DNA of 26,812 bases from an uncultured Butyrivibrio sp. (lineage in GTDB: Bacteria > Bacillota > Clostridia > Lachnospirales > Lachnospiraceae): contig NZ_CAMVPU010000049.1 in the NCBI RefSeq assembly GCF_947169445.1, positions 1 to 26,812 on the forward strand. The letters run 5' to 3'. Made by a program: the position numbers and the translations under genes. Numbering within the stretch: position 1 is the stretch's first letter; each line of letters opens with the position of its first letter. Of the stretch, positions 1-6,623 are shown piece after piece. The notes under the pieces were generated by a model. It saw only the letters and a list, made by a program, of their open reading frames with translations, made no database searches and was not told the origin of the DNA.

Positions 1-19
1 TAGGTCGAGGGCTTATCCA
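1..19 (+). rRNA. 23S rRNA, extreme 3' end (partial)
   Basis: The first bases (TAGGTCGAGGGCTTATCCA) match the conserved 3' terminus of bacterial 23S rRNA, which in Firmicutes reads approximately ACTAAT-GGTCGAGG-CTTA-CCA. The gene enters from the left edge of the window, so only its tip is visible. This is recognition from memory of the 23S terminus; the exact mature end cannot be fixed from so few bases. A tRNA gene on the same strand downstream fits the tail of an rRNA operon. Confidence 0.72.
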
Positions 20-77
20 ACGAATAGTTGGTATAGGAACAAAGGGAAATGGATTTAAGATAGTTCAGTGTTCGTGC

Positions 78-160
78 TGTGTTGCTTAATGAAGTATTTT
101 TGAATTTAGCGACACACATACCGAAATTATAGACGAAGTATTTTTGAGTCATAATTTCGG
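78..160 (+). repeat. Two successive hairpins with the same 13-nt loop
   Basis: Hairpin 1 pairs 78-90 with 104-116 (12 of 13 pairs, one T-T mismatch, one wobble). Hairpin 2 pairs 121-134 with 148-160 (13 pairs, one bulged A at 131). The two stems have unrelated sequence, yet both loops are exactly GAAGTATTTTTGA (91-103 and 135-147). They lie in the spacer between the 23S end and tRNA-Asp, so they would be part of the rRNA operon transcript. Their role is unknown; an RNA processing or protein-recognition element is an inference. Confidence 0.75.
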
Positions 161-187
161 TAGTTTGAAGGCTTCATTCAATATAAT

Positions 188-261
188 GGCCCGGTGGCTC
201 AGCTGGTTAGAGCGCCGCCCTGTCACGGCGGAGGTCAGGGGTTCGAACCCCCTTCGGGTCG
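188..261 (+). tRNA. tRNA-Asp (anticodon GTC)
   Basis: A complete 74-nt cloverleaf can be drawn: 7-bp acceptor stem with two G-T wobbles, D arm, a 5-bp anticodon stem (CCGCC/GGCGG) with loop CTGTCAC and anticodon GTC, a 5-nt variable loop, a T arm with TTCGAAC loop, and discriminator G. CCA is not encoded (TCA follows). A TATAAT at 182-187 is too close to serve as its promoter, so it is probably cotranscribed with the upstream rRNA and released by processing. Confidence 0.97.
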
Positions 262-273
262 TCAATATATAAC

Positions 274-307
274 AAAAAATCCGATCTCATGTGAGGTCGG
301 TTTTTTG
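274..307 (+). terminator. Intrinsic terminator after tRNA-Asp
   Basis: A hairpin (CCGATCTCA pairing with TGAGGTCGG) is preceded by a run of A and followed by six T. It ends the rRNA/tRNA transcription unit. Confidence 0.88.
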
Positions 308-361
308 TTTGCGGAAAATATTTACTATTTGAACGCTTCCTTAGAAATTTCAGATTAGATG

Positions 362-397
362 TTGGCAATTGCCAAGAGCTGTGTATGTGGCTATAAT
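362..397 (+). promoter_or_regulatory. Promoter with a palindromic operator candidate
   Basis: TTGCCA (369-374), a 17-nt spacer and TATAAT (392-397) form a near-consensus sigma-70 promoter for the gene at 430. The -35 box lies inside a perfect 14-bp palindrome, TTGGCAATTGCCAA (362-375), placed where a repressor would block RNA polymerase. No regulator gene is adjacent, so the operator role is inference. Confidence 0.65.
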
Positions 398-429
398 TAG
401 GAGATAATCGTTCAAGGAGGATGAAAAAA

Positions 430-717
430 ATGGCTAATATTTCAGAAGAGAAGTGCATAGATGCACTCAAGGAAATCATGGTCAGGTGTTTTGGGGATGA
501 GAACAAGGTAGTTGTAGGAGATTATGCCGAGTGCGCAACCTGTCTGGAGAAGCAGGATGAGGGCTGGGAACTCTATCACGGAGAGAGGCTCAATCATTAC
601 AATTCACAGTTTTTTGGGAATATCAAGGACGCATGCCTTGCTGCAATAGACAAGGCCGGTTATCCCGAGGATATGCAGGAAGCAAAGAATGAATTTCTGA
701 GAGTCTGCGAATTATGA
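430..717 (+). CDS. Small protein of unknown function, coupled to SMI1/KNR4 gene
   Basis: About 95 residues, acidic and Cys-containing, with no signal peptide or membrane segment, so probably cytoplasmic. I do not recognise the family. The start at 430 is preferred over the in-frame ATG at 421 because AAGGAGG (414-420) abuts 421 but sits 9 nt before 430. The stop overlaps the start of the next gene (ATGA at 714-717), which implies translational coupling and a joint role. Since the partner is an SMI1/KNR4-type protein, a family common among immunity proteins of polymorphic toxins, this too may be an immunity protein. That is inference from neighbourhood only. Confidence 0.8.
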   Translation: MANISEEKCIDALKEIMVRCFGDENKVVVGDYAECATCLEKQDEGWELYHGERLNHYNSQFFGNIKDACLAAIDKAGYPEDMQEAKNEFLRVCEL

Positions 718-1124
718 TTAGACAGATTGTTGAAGAACTTGACGGTAAGGGCAGGATGGAATATCTGGAGCCTGCTTCTGACGAGCAGATAGAAGAATTT
801 GAAACTCGAAATGGTCTGGTTCTTCCGGCTGCTTTCAAAGAATGGCTGAGACTAAGCGACGGCGGAGAATTATTTTTGCCTGCAGGACTTCAGATATATG
901 GAGTAGCCCATAAACCACTTATTGAAGTCGGACTAGGCGACAGACCGGATGACAGCTATGTGGTAATAGGTGCTCTGGCATCAGGAGATCCGGTTTTATG
1001 CCAAAAAGGAAGTGAACAGATCTCAATATATAACCTGGAAGGCGGGTGTATTGAGGAAGATGAGATCTACCCGGATTTCGGTGCTTTTCTTTCAGATCTG
1101 CAGGAATTATTAGGAATCTGGTGA
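714..1124 (+). CDS. SMI1/KNR4 family protein (immunity-type)
   Basis: 136 residues, cytoplasmic. The central part (LPAAFKEWLRLSDGGELF, near residues 37-54) carries the LP..(F/Y)..(W/F)L...DGG signature of the SMI1/KNR4 superfamily, and the length fits a single such domain. In bacteria many members neutralise toxins from contact-dependent or polymorphic toxin systems. Translation is coupled to the upstream gene by a 4-base ATGA overlap. No toxin gene is nearby, so this could be an orphan immunity pair protecting against neighbours' toxins. A strong terminator follows. The family call is confident; the immunity role is family-based inference. Confidence 0.82.
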   Translation: MIRQIVEELDGKGRMEYLEPASDEQIEEFETRNGLVLPAAFKEWLRLSDGGELFLPAGLQIYGVAHKPLIEVGLGDRPDDSYVVIGALASGDPVLCQKGSEQISIYNLEGGCIEEDEIYPDFGAFLSDLQELLGIW

Positions 1125-1129
1125 TTAAT

Positions 1130-1170
1130 AAAGTCAATGCATGAGATTAATGCATTGACTTTATTTTTTT
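1130..1170 (+). terminator. Intrinsic terminator
   Basis: A 13-bp perfect stem (AAAGTCAATGCAT with its complement), a 7-nt loop and a T-rich tail (1161-1170) end the immunity-type operon. Its 3' arm contains the TTGACT that serves as the -35 box of the next promoter. Confidence 0.93.
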
Positions 1171-1206
1171 GTGGTGCTATTATGACTAAAAATATGAATT
1201 TAGTCA
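1155..1206 (+). promoter_or_regulatory. Promoter and inverted-repeat operator of the tetR-ABC operon
   Basis: TTGACT (1155-1160), 17 nt, TATTAT (1178-1183). Directly adjoining is the perfect inverted repeat TGACTAAA-N8-TTTAGTCA (1183-1190 and 1199-1206), whose first base is the last base of the -10 box. Placement over the expected transcription start, just before a TetR gene, suggests autorepression. Confidence 0.78.
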
Positions 1207-1221
1207 AAAAGAGGAAATGCG

Positions 1222-1848
1222 ATGCCAAAAACATATTCGGAAAGTGAAAGAGAACAGATAATCCTTCGGCTTAAAAAGGCTGCCAACGAGCTTATGATGC
1301 AAAAAGGCGTGAAAAAAGCCACTGTAGATGAACTGGTTCAGCTGGCAGGTATCCCCAAGGGAACGTTTTATCTGTTTTATCCCTGTAAGGAAGTACTGTT
1401 TTTTGATGCCGCTCAGGATTTTCATGTTCAGGTGGATGAGTATATTTCCGGCGGTCTTATGAGAATAATCAGGGAACATCATATAGACCCCTCTCAGGAC
1501 GGAGCATTCGCTGAAGTTGTGGATGAGATAGCAGATGTTATTCTTGGAGCCATGGAGATTACTACAAGTTCCTGCCTCAAGGTTCTTCTTGAACCGGAGG
1601 CTATGAACCTGGTTTTGTCCAAGCTTCCCGATGATCTTCTTGAAAGGCACAGAGAGCAGGACAAGCACATGGGAGCCGGAATTCTTGAACAGCTGGCTGC
1701 CAGAAAGGGGTTAAATGTTGAGGCGGTTGTAGGTTCTTTTTCCATGATACTGTTTGGTTCCATGTACAAGCATGTTATTGGCGAAGAGAATATGAGAGAA
1801 AGTATGCGGATGCTAATTAAAGGTCTGGTAATACAGATTTTGGCATAA
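1222..1848 (+). CDS. TetR/AcrR family transcriptional regulator
   Basis: 208 residues. The N-terminal helix-turn-helix (about residues 12-58) is typical: a first helix EREQIILRLKKAANELM, then TVDELVQLAGIPKGTFYLFY with the recognition helix. The C-terminal helical ligand-binding region is variable and gives no clue to the ligand. GAGGAA precedes the ATG. It is the first gene of an operon with an ABC ATPase and two permeases, so it most likely represses this exporter and is relieved by a transported compound. The inverted repeat at 1183-1206 is the likely binding site. Confidence 0.93.
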   Translation: MPKTYSESEREQIILRLKKAANELMMQKGVKKATVDELVQLAGIPKGTFYLFYPCKEVLFFDAAQDFHVQVDEYISGGLMRIIREHHIDPSQDGAFAEVVDEIADVILGAMEITTSSCLKVLLEPEAMNLVLSKLPDDLLERHREQDKHMGAGILEQLAARKGLNVEAVVGSFSMILFGSMYKHVIGEENMRESMRMLIKGLVIQILA

Positions 1849-1859
1849 GGAGGAGGTAA

Positions 1860-2729
1860 ATGGCCATGACAGATCAGAAAGTGATAGATGTACAGAACGT
1901 TAATTTCAGCTACAGTAAGACTCCTTTTCTCAAAGATATTTCATTTTCTGTGAATAAGGGAGAGATATTCGGATTCCTGGGGCCTTCGGGAGCAGGAAAG
2001 AGCACCCTGCAGAAGGTACTTACGGGAATCTGCACTAACTATGAAGGCAGCGCCACTATTCTTGGCGTCGAGAGTAAGGATCACAGCAAAGATTTCTATG
2101 AAAAGATTGGTGTGGATTTCGAGTTCCCGAGCCTGTTTGAGAAGCTGACGGCAAGAGAAAATCTCAAATATTTTGCATCTCTGTATAGCGGAGAGAAGAG
2201 AGATATTGATGAACTGCTTAGAGAAGTAGGGCTATATGAGCATGCTGACAAGAAGGTATCAGCTTTTTCCAAGGGTATGAAGTCCAGGCTCAATTTCATT
2301 AAATCTCTGGTCCATGACCCGCAGGTGCTGTTTCTCGACGAGCCCACAAGCGGCCTGGACCCAAATAATTCCAAGATCATGAAGGATCTTATCAGAAAAG
2401 AGAAGGAGAAGGGGAAAACAATAATCCTGACCACTCATAACATGCAGGATGCCACTGAACTCTGCGACAGAGTCGTGTTTATCGTGAACGGGCAAATGAA
2501 AGCGCTGGATACACCTCACAATTTTATTATGAGCCGCGGGGCGGTAAGGGTTACTTATACATATCTGGAAAACGGCGTTGAGCGGACAGTCAGCACGATT
2601 CTTTCAAATATCAGCTGTGATGAAATACTAAGGAAACTGATAGAAGAGAACCGCATAACATCCATTCACAGCGCGGAGCCTACACTTAACGATATTTTCA
2701 TTGAGATAACAGGAACACATCTGGACTGA
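1860..2729 (+). CDS. ABC exporter ATP-binding protein
   Basis: 289 residues, one cytoplasmic nucleotide-binding domain. Visible motifs: Walker A GPSGAGKST (41-49), a signature loop of the divergent form AFSKGM (135-140), Walker B VLFLDEP (156-162), D-loop SGLD, and switch His in TTHNM (193). The usual Q-loop Gln is not obvious; the region reads VDFEFP, as I recall from exporters of the fluoroquinolone type. About 80 C-terminal residues follow the core. An overlapping AAGGAGGAGG allows starts at 1860 or 1866. With the two following membrane genes it forms an ABC-2-type exporter, probably for a drug or other toxic compound; the substrate is not determinable. Confidence 0.93.
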   Translation: MAMTDQKVIDVQNVNFSYSKTPFLKDISFSVNKGEIFGFLGPSGAGKSTLQKVLTGICTNYEGSATILGVESKDHSKDFYEKIGVDFEFPSLFEKLTARENLKYFASLYSGEKRDIDELLREVGLYEHADKKVSAFSKGMKSRLNFIKSLVHDPQVLFLDEPTSGLDPNNSKIMKDLIRKEKEKGKTIILTTHNMQDATELCDRVVFIVNGQMKALDTPHNFIMSRGAVRVTYTYLENGVERTVSTILSNISCDEILRKLIEENRITSIHSAEPTLNDIFIEITGTHLD

Positions 2730-2742
2730 CGGAGATAAGAAT

Positions 2743-3423
2743 ATGAGACAAGCAAATGTAATTAAGGGCGACATTTTTTTCCAATGGAAATACGGATTTT
2801 ATCTGCTGTATATCCTGTGCATATTGGTGTATATGATCATTTTCTCTTTTTTCGAGGGGAATCTTAAGAATATTATCGTGGCCTGTTGTGTGTATTCCGA
2901 TCCGGCGGCTATGGGTATGTTCTTTATGGGAGCGCTGATCCTTCTGGAAAAAAGTCAGCATGTTACCAGCTCCATAGTGATCTCCCCGGTAACGCCTACG
3001 CAGTACATAGTCGGCAAAGTTCTTTCGTTTGCGCTGATATCTGAAATAGTGGGACTTATCCTGATTCTCTTTGGGCACACCGCAAATGTTCTTCTGTTTA
3101 TGGTGGGTATTCTGCTTGGATCGGCAATTTTCAGTCTCTGCGGAATAATCGTGGGAACAATGGTCAGCAATCTGAATCAGTATATTCTGGGAACAGTACC
3201 GTTTGAACTGGTGGGCTTTGCGCCGGTCATTGCATACAGGGCAGGCGTGTTCTGGGATAATCCGCTTATGCTGATCCATCCGGGATGTGCTGCTATGCAA
3301 CTGTTAGAAGGTAATGCGAACATGGCATTTTTATCAATTATCAGTCTTGTGATCTGGACTTATGTGATATACAGAATAGCTGATAAGTGTGTTAAAAAAA
3401 TGTATCAACAGGTAGGAGAATAA
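2743..3423 (+). CDS. ABC exporter permease (fluoroquinolone-export-type)
   Basis: 226 residues with about six hydrophobic segments (near 17-36, 55-68, 92-110, 114-140, 148-166, 194-212). The short motif SSIVISPVTPTQYIVGK between segments 2 and 3 resembles the coupling region of ABC-2 permeases, including the Rv2686c-type fluoroquinolone permeases. It starts 13 nt after the ATPase stop with GGAGA before the ATG and ends 4 nt before the next permease. The two permeases probably heterodimerise with an ATPase dimer in the plasma membrane. Confidence 0.82.
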   Translation: MRQANVIKGDIFFQWKYGFYLLYILCILVYMIIFSFFEGNLKNIIVACCVYSDPAAMGMFFMGALILLEKSQHVTSSIVISPVTPTQYIVGKVLSFALISEIVGLILILFGHTANVLLFMVGILLGSAIFSLCGIIVGTMVSNLNQYILGTVPFELVGFAPVIAYRAGVFWDNPLMLIHPGCAAMQLLEGNANMAFLSIISLVIWTYVIYRIADKCVKKMYQQVGE

Positions 3424-3427
3424 GATT

Positions 3428-4141
3428 ATGACCGCTACATACAAAATGTTCAGATATATGGTAAAACAGATAGCCGGGGATCTGATGCTGGCGATGCTGG
3501 TTATTATGCCATTTATAGTCGGTGGACTCTTTAAATATGGGATTCCGATCCTGGAAGAAAAGATTCTGGCCGGATTTGGCTACGGAGAAGTGTTAAGGCC
3601 TTATTATGACCTGTTTAGCTGGCTGCTGGCCATGTTGACGGGAATGATGTTTGCCTTTATAGGTGGATTGGTAGTTCTGGGAGAGATTGATGAGGGCATA
3701 GCTAAATACATCATAGTAACGCCTCCCGGTGAAAGAGGTTATCTTAACTCAAGAATAGTATTGCCGGCAGTTATCTCAGGAATAATGACAGCATTTTTAG
3801 TTATGGTATTTGCGATTAACAGGCTTGATTTAATAACAACGGTTGTTATGGTATTATCCACGGCTTTTTGCGGCATTATCACGGCTTTTCTGGTGGTGGC
3901 TATATCTTCAAACAAGGTTGAGGGCATGGCAGTGGGTAAATTATCAGGCCTCTTTGGAATAACTTTTTTCGCACCGTTCTTTATTAAAGGGGCAGTAAGC
4001 TATATTTTTGTGATATTTCCCATGTATCATGTGGGAAGATGGACCCAAACCGGGAACATGTTGTACCTGATTCCCGCAGGAGGGTTGTTTATGATCTGGA
4101 GTATCGTTTTGTATAAGATGTTCAGGAAAAAGTTTGGATAA
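3428..4141 (+). CDS. ABC exporter permease, second subunit
   Basis: 237 residues, about six membrane segments (near 18-36, 61-83, 106-127, 133-156, 166-188, 206-228). The loop YIIVTPPGERGYLNSR after segment 2 parallels the SPVTPTQYIVGK loop of the preceding permease, marking the two as paralogous halves of an ABC-2 transporter. AGGAGA overlaps the end of the upstream gene. It is the last gene of the tetR operon; a terminator lies 163 nt downstream. Confidence 0.82.
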   Translation: MTATYKMFRYMVKQIAGDLMLAMLVIMPFIVGGLFKYGIPILEEKILAGFGYGEVLRPYYDLFSWLLAMLTGMMFAFIGGLVVLGEIDEGIAKYIIVTPPGERGYLNSRIVLPAVISGIMTAFLVMVFAINRLDLITTVVMVLSTAFCGIITAFLVVAISSNKVEGMAVGKLSGLFGITFFAPFFIKGAVSYIFVIFPMYHVGRWTQTGNMLYLIPAGGLFMIWSIVLYKMFRKKFG

Positions 4142-4303
4142 GATAGTTGAGGATGTGGAATCTCTCTCTTGTTTGCTTTTAAAGTTGGTATGGTAGAAGT
4201 TTATTATTCGAGAAGTGGTATAGAGGAAAAGACTATTGATTTATTTTTGTATAATATTATCCTTCGCATAACTATTATGTTCCGAAAAAACAATTAATTA
4301 AAT

Positions 4304-4359
4304 AGCAGATATGCTTCCTGATTGTCTTTTGACCATGAAACATATCTGCTTGTTTTTTT
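4304..4359 (+). terminator. Intrinsic terminator of the ABC exporter operon
   Basis: A 10-bp stem (AGCAGATATG and its complement) with a long 27-nt loop is followed by TGTTTTTTT. It lies between convergent genes; the T run supports use on the + strand. The stretch 4142-4303 is AT-rich and shows no gene. Confidence 0.7.
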
Positions 4360-4370
4360 ATCATATTTAA

Positions 4371-4589
4371 TTATTTAACTTTAACAGGAATGAGCTTAAG
4401 ATTGCCTGTGCCAAAGAACAAGGAATTTCTTATCATACCTATTCTGTATAGATTTAATATATAGAACATCGTACACATAACAGTAATAATTCCGAAGGTA
4501 CTGATAAGTTCCTCAACTGTTGGCGCATAGCCATGTTTTCTTGTGTAATTACCGACATATTCCGCAATTTCTGCTTCAAGTCTACTCAT
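4371..4589 (-). CDS. Small predicted membrane protein, unknown function
   Basis: 72 residues with one hydrophobic segment (about 33-55, FGIITVMCTMFYILNLYRI) after a charged N-terminal third. The N-terminal phrase YVGNYTRKHGYAPTVEEL vaguely recalls the LexA winged-helix start, but no full domain is present. AAAGG precedes the ATG at suitable distance. It is flanked by the exporter operon (convergent) and the sugar locus (divergent). No function can be assigned; it may be a remnant. Confidence 0.5.
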   Translation of the reverse strand: MSRLEAEIAEYVGNYTRKHGYAPTVEELISTFGIITVMCTMFYILNLYRIGMIRNSLFFGTGNLKLIPVKVK

Positions 4590-4748
4590 ATTTACAACCT
4601 TTCTTGATTCATTTGTGCTGTATTTAGTTGTTTCATTTAGTTTAAAGTGAAAATGTGTCCATTCTGGGGCAGATATATTAAGAAATTATAAAATGGATTA
4701 TGAAATAAAGCTTTTTGTACCTGGTACCGGGGTTTAAATATTGATTTG

Positions 4749-4783
4749 AAAAGACCTTTGTCCCGGTGATAAAGGTCTTTTTT
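4749..4783 (+). terminator. Terminator-like hairpin upstream of the first binding protein
   Basis: AAAGACCTTT and its complement AAAGGTCTTT enclose an 11-nt loop and run into TTTTTT. It lies 74 nt before the start at 4857 in sense with that gene. No complete gene on the + strand needs it, so it may be a leader attenuator of the sugar locus. The 267-nt gap 4590-4856 holds no other feature I can support; no convincing promoter was found. Confidence 0.75.
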
Positions 4784-4856
4784 ATTGCCCGCGGTTATAG
4801 ACTTTACAGACTCAAACAGATACAATTGCTTTAATGGGAAGTTGGGGGGATACGGT

Positions 4857-6623
4857 ATGAAAGTATGTGAAATCAGCAAAAGGAATATTTCTGTGTTTTT
4901 ATCGTTAATAATGGTAGTCTGCACTTTATGTAGTTGCAGACTGCCTTTTTTTGAAGATGATCGCACGCCGGGAGAAAAAAAGTATCCGGAGTTTATCACA
5001 ATAGATGTTTTTGACGTTCAGTCCAATACCCGGGGAATCCAGCGGGGATGGTTTGCCAAGATCGTCCGTGACAAGTTCAATATGCAGCTTAACATTATAG
5101 CTCCCAATCAGGAGGGCCATGGAAATGCCATTTTTGAGAGCATGAGAGCATCAGGGAATATCGGCGATCTTATTTTTATCGGTGCAGAGGATGGAAATCT
5201 TCGGGACCTGGTACGAGAAGGCCTTATTCTTGATATGACAGATTATATTAAGGACTGTGATAATCTTTTGAAATATGAGGACCAGATAAGGCTTACCTCT
5301 GCCAATGCAGACGCAGAGGGCTTATTTGCCATTCCCAGTGAGATATCCTCCAATACAGAGGTTGGAGAAGCGGATTTCAGCGAGCCCACCAATGCGCCCT
5401 CCATCAGATGGGATTTGTACAGGGAACTGGGCTATCCGCAGGTTAATACTCTGGAGGAGCTTTTGCCTGTACTGTCAAAGATGCAGCAAAATGCAGTAAA
5501 AAGCGACAGTGGAAAAAACGTCTATGCTTTCAGCCTTTTTTCTGACTGGGACGGAGATATAATGCAAAATGCAGGAGCCATTGCTTCGCTGTATGGATAT
5601 GATATTCTCGGATTTGTTCTGATGGATCCTGAAACCGGCGAAATGGAAAGCGTTGCAGATGAGAACTCTGCTTATTTCAGAGCGCTGGATTTCTTTTTCG
5701 AGGCTAATCGCCTGGGGCTTGTGGACCCCGATTCACCTTATCAGAATTATGATACTGTTGCCTCCAAATACAGAGACGGTGCGGTTCTTTACTCTTTTTG
5801 GCCCTGGATGGGGCAGTCACTCTACAATTCAGAGACAAGACTTCGTGAAGGAAAAGGATTTGCGTCCCTGAAAATTGAAGATGCCAGTTACGTTACCTGG
5901 GGAAATGATCCCGGGGGCAAGCAGAGTTTTTCCATGATGATCGGTAAAAACACCAAGGATCCCCAGAGAATGGTGGATTTTGCCAACTGGCTTTTTTCCA
6001 GGGAAGGTATCGAGTGCAGCGGCTCACCTACAGGAGATTTCAGAGGGCCGGAGGGGTTAACCTGGGAAATGACGGATGATGGGCCCAGATTCACTGAATT
6101 TGGAATAAAAGCCTTTATTGATATGGAGGAGAATCTTGAGGTTCCTGAAGAATACGGCGGAGGACTCTGGAGTCAGGGGGTATCTGCCCTTAATTTCAAG
6201 CCTGTTGACGTTCAGGACAGCGATGAGAATGGCGTTCCTTACCGGTATCAGCTCTGGGATGACTATACCAGCCGCAGTAAGACTGTGATCTACAGCGATT
6301 GGAGCAAACTTTACGGCACGGAGAAGGAGCCAATAGCCTATTTTAGGGAAAACGACATGCTTACGATAATCCCGGGAGTTGAATGGGGAGGATTTGCATA
6401 TCCTGAGTATCTTCAGACCATTGAAGATCAGTGCCGCCAGACCATTGTCGATCACTCCTGGAAAATGGTATTTGCTTCCACCAGGGCTGATTATGATTTT
6501 CTTAAAAAGGACATGCTCAGTACCTTGGATAAGCTTGGGTTCGACCAGGTATTGGAATATAATCTGAAGGCTGCAAAAGAAAAGCAGCAGCTGTTTGACG
6601 CTGCATTTAAGGGGGATACATGA
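4857..6623 (+). CDS. Extracellular solute-binding lipoprotein, kinase-linked
   Basis: 588 residues from the ATG at 4857, which follows GGGGGGA by 6 nt; the in-frame ATG at 4785 lacks a site and precedes the signal peptide. A lipoprotein signal (SVFLSLIMVVCTLCSC) puts the lipidated Cys at about 27. The large size and overall pattern match family 1 binding proteins of LplA/YesO type, which bind oligosaccharides outside the membrane. It shares many blocks with the second binding protein at 11040 (GWF.KI..DKFN, LF.DWDGD, D..A.G...SLYN), so the two are paralogues. Its stop overlaps the sensor kinase start (ATGA), suggesting it presents ligand to that kinase rather than, or as well as, to the importer. 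Confidence 0.9.
   Translation: MKVCEISKRNISVFLSLIMVVCTLCSCRLPFFEDDRTPGEKKYPEFITIDVFDVQSNTRGIQRGWFAKIVRDKFNMQLNIIAPNQEGHGNAIFESMRASGNIGDLIFIGAEDGNLRDLVREGLILDMTDYIKDCDNLLKYEDQIRLTSANADAEGLFAIPSEISSNTEVGEADFSEPTNAPSIRWDLYRELGYPQVNTLEELLPVLSKMQQNAVKSDSGKNVYAFSLFSDWDGDIMQNAGAIASLYGYDILGFVLMDPETGEMESVADENSAYFRALDFFFEANRLGLVDPDSPYQNYDTVASKYRDGAVLYSFWPWMGQSLYNSETRLREGKGFASLKIEDASYVTWGNDPGGKQSFSMMIGKNTKDPQRMVDFANWLFSREGIECSGSPTGDFRGPEGLTWEMTDDGPRFTEFGIKAFIDMEENLEVPEEYGGGLWSQGVSALNFKPVDVQDSDENGVPYRYQLWDDYTSRSKTVIYSDWSKLYGTEKEPIAYFRENDMLTIIPGVEWGGFAYPEYLQTIEDQCRQTIVDHSWKMVFASTRADYDFLKKDMLSTLDKLGFDQVLEYNLKAAKEKQQLFDAAFKGDT

Noticed and set aside
182..187. TATAAT directly before tRNA-Asp
   Set aside because: It abuts the mature 5' end, so initiation would fall inside the tRNA; the tRNA is more likely part of the rRNA operon transcript.
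2698..3300. 200-residue open frame on the minus strand
   Set aside because: It is antisense to the first ABC permease, has His/Lys-rich nonsense composition and no family resemblance; the + strand gene explains it.
4371..4589. LexA-like repressor
   Set aside because: Only a short N-terminal phrase resembles LexA; there is no full winged helix or protease domain, and the rest is a membrane segment.
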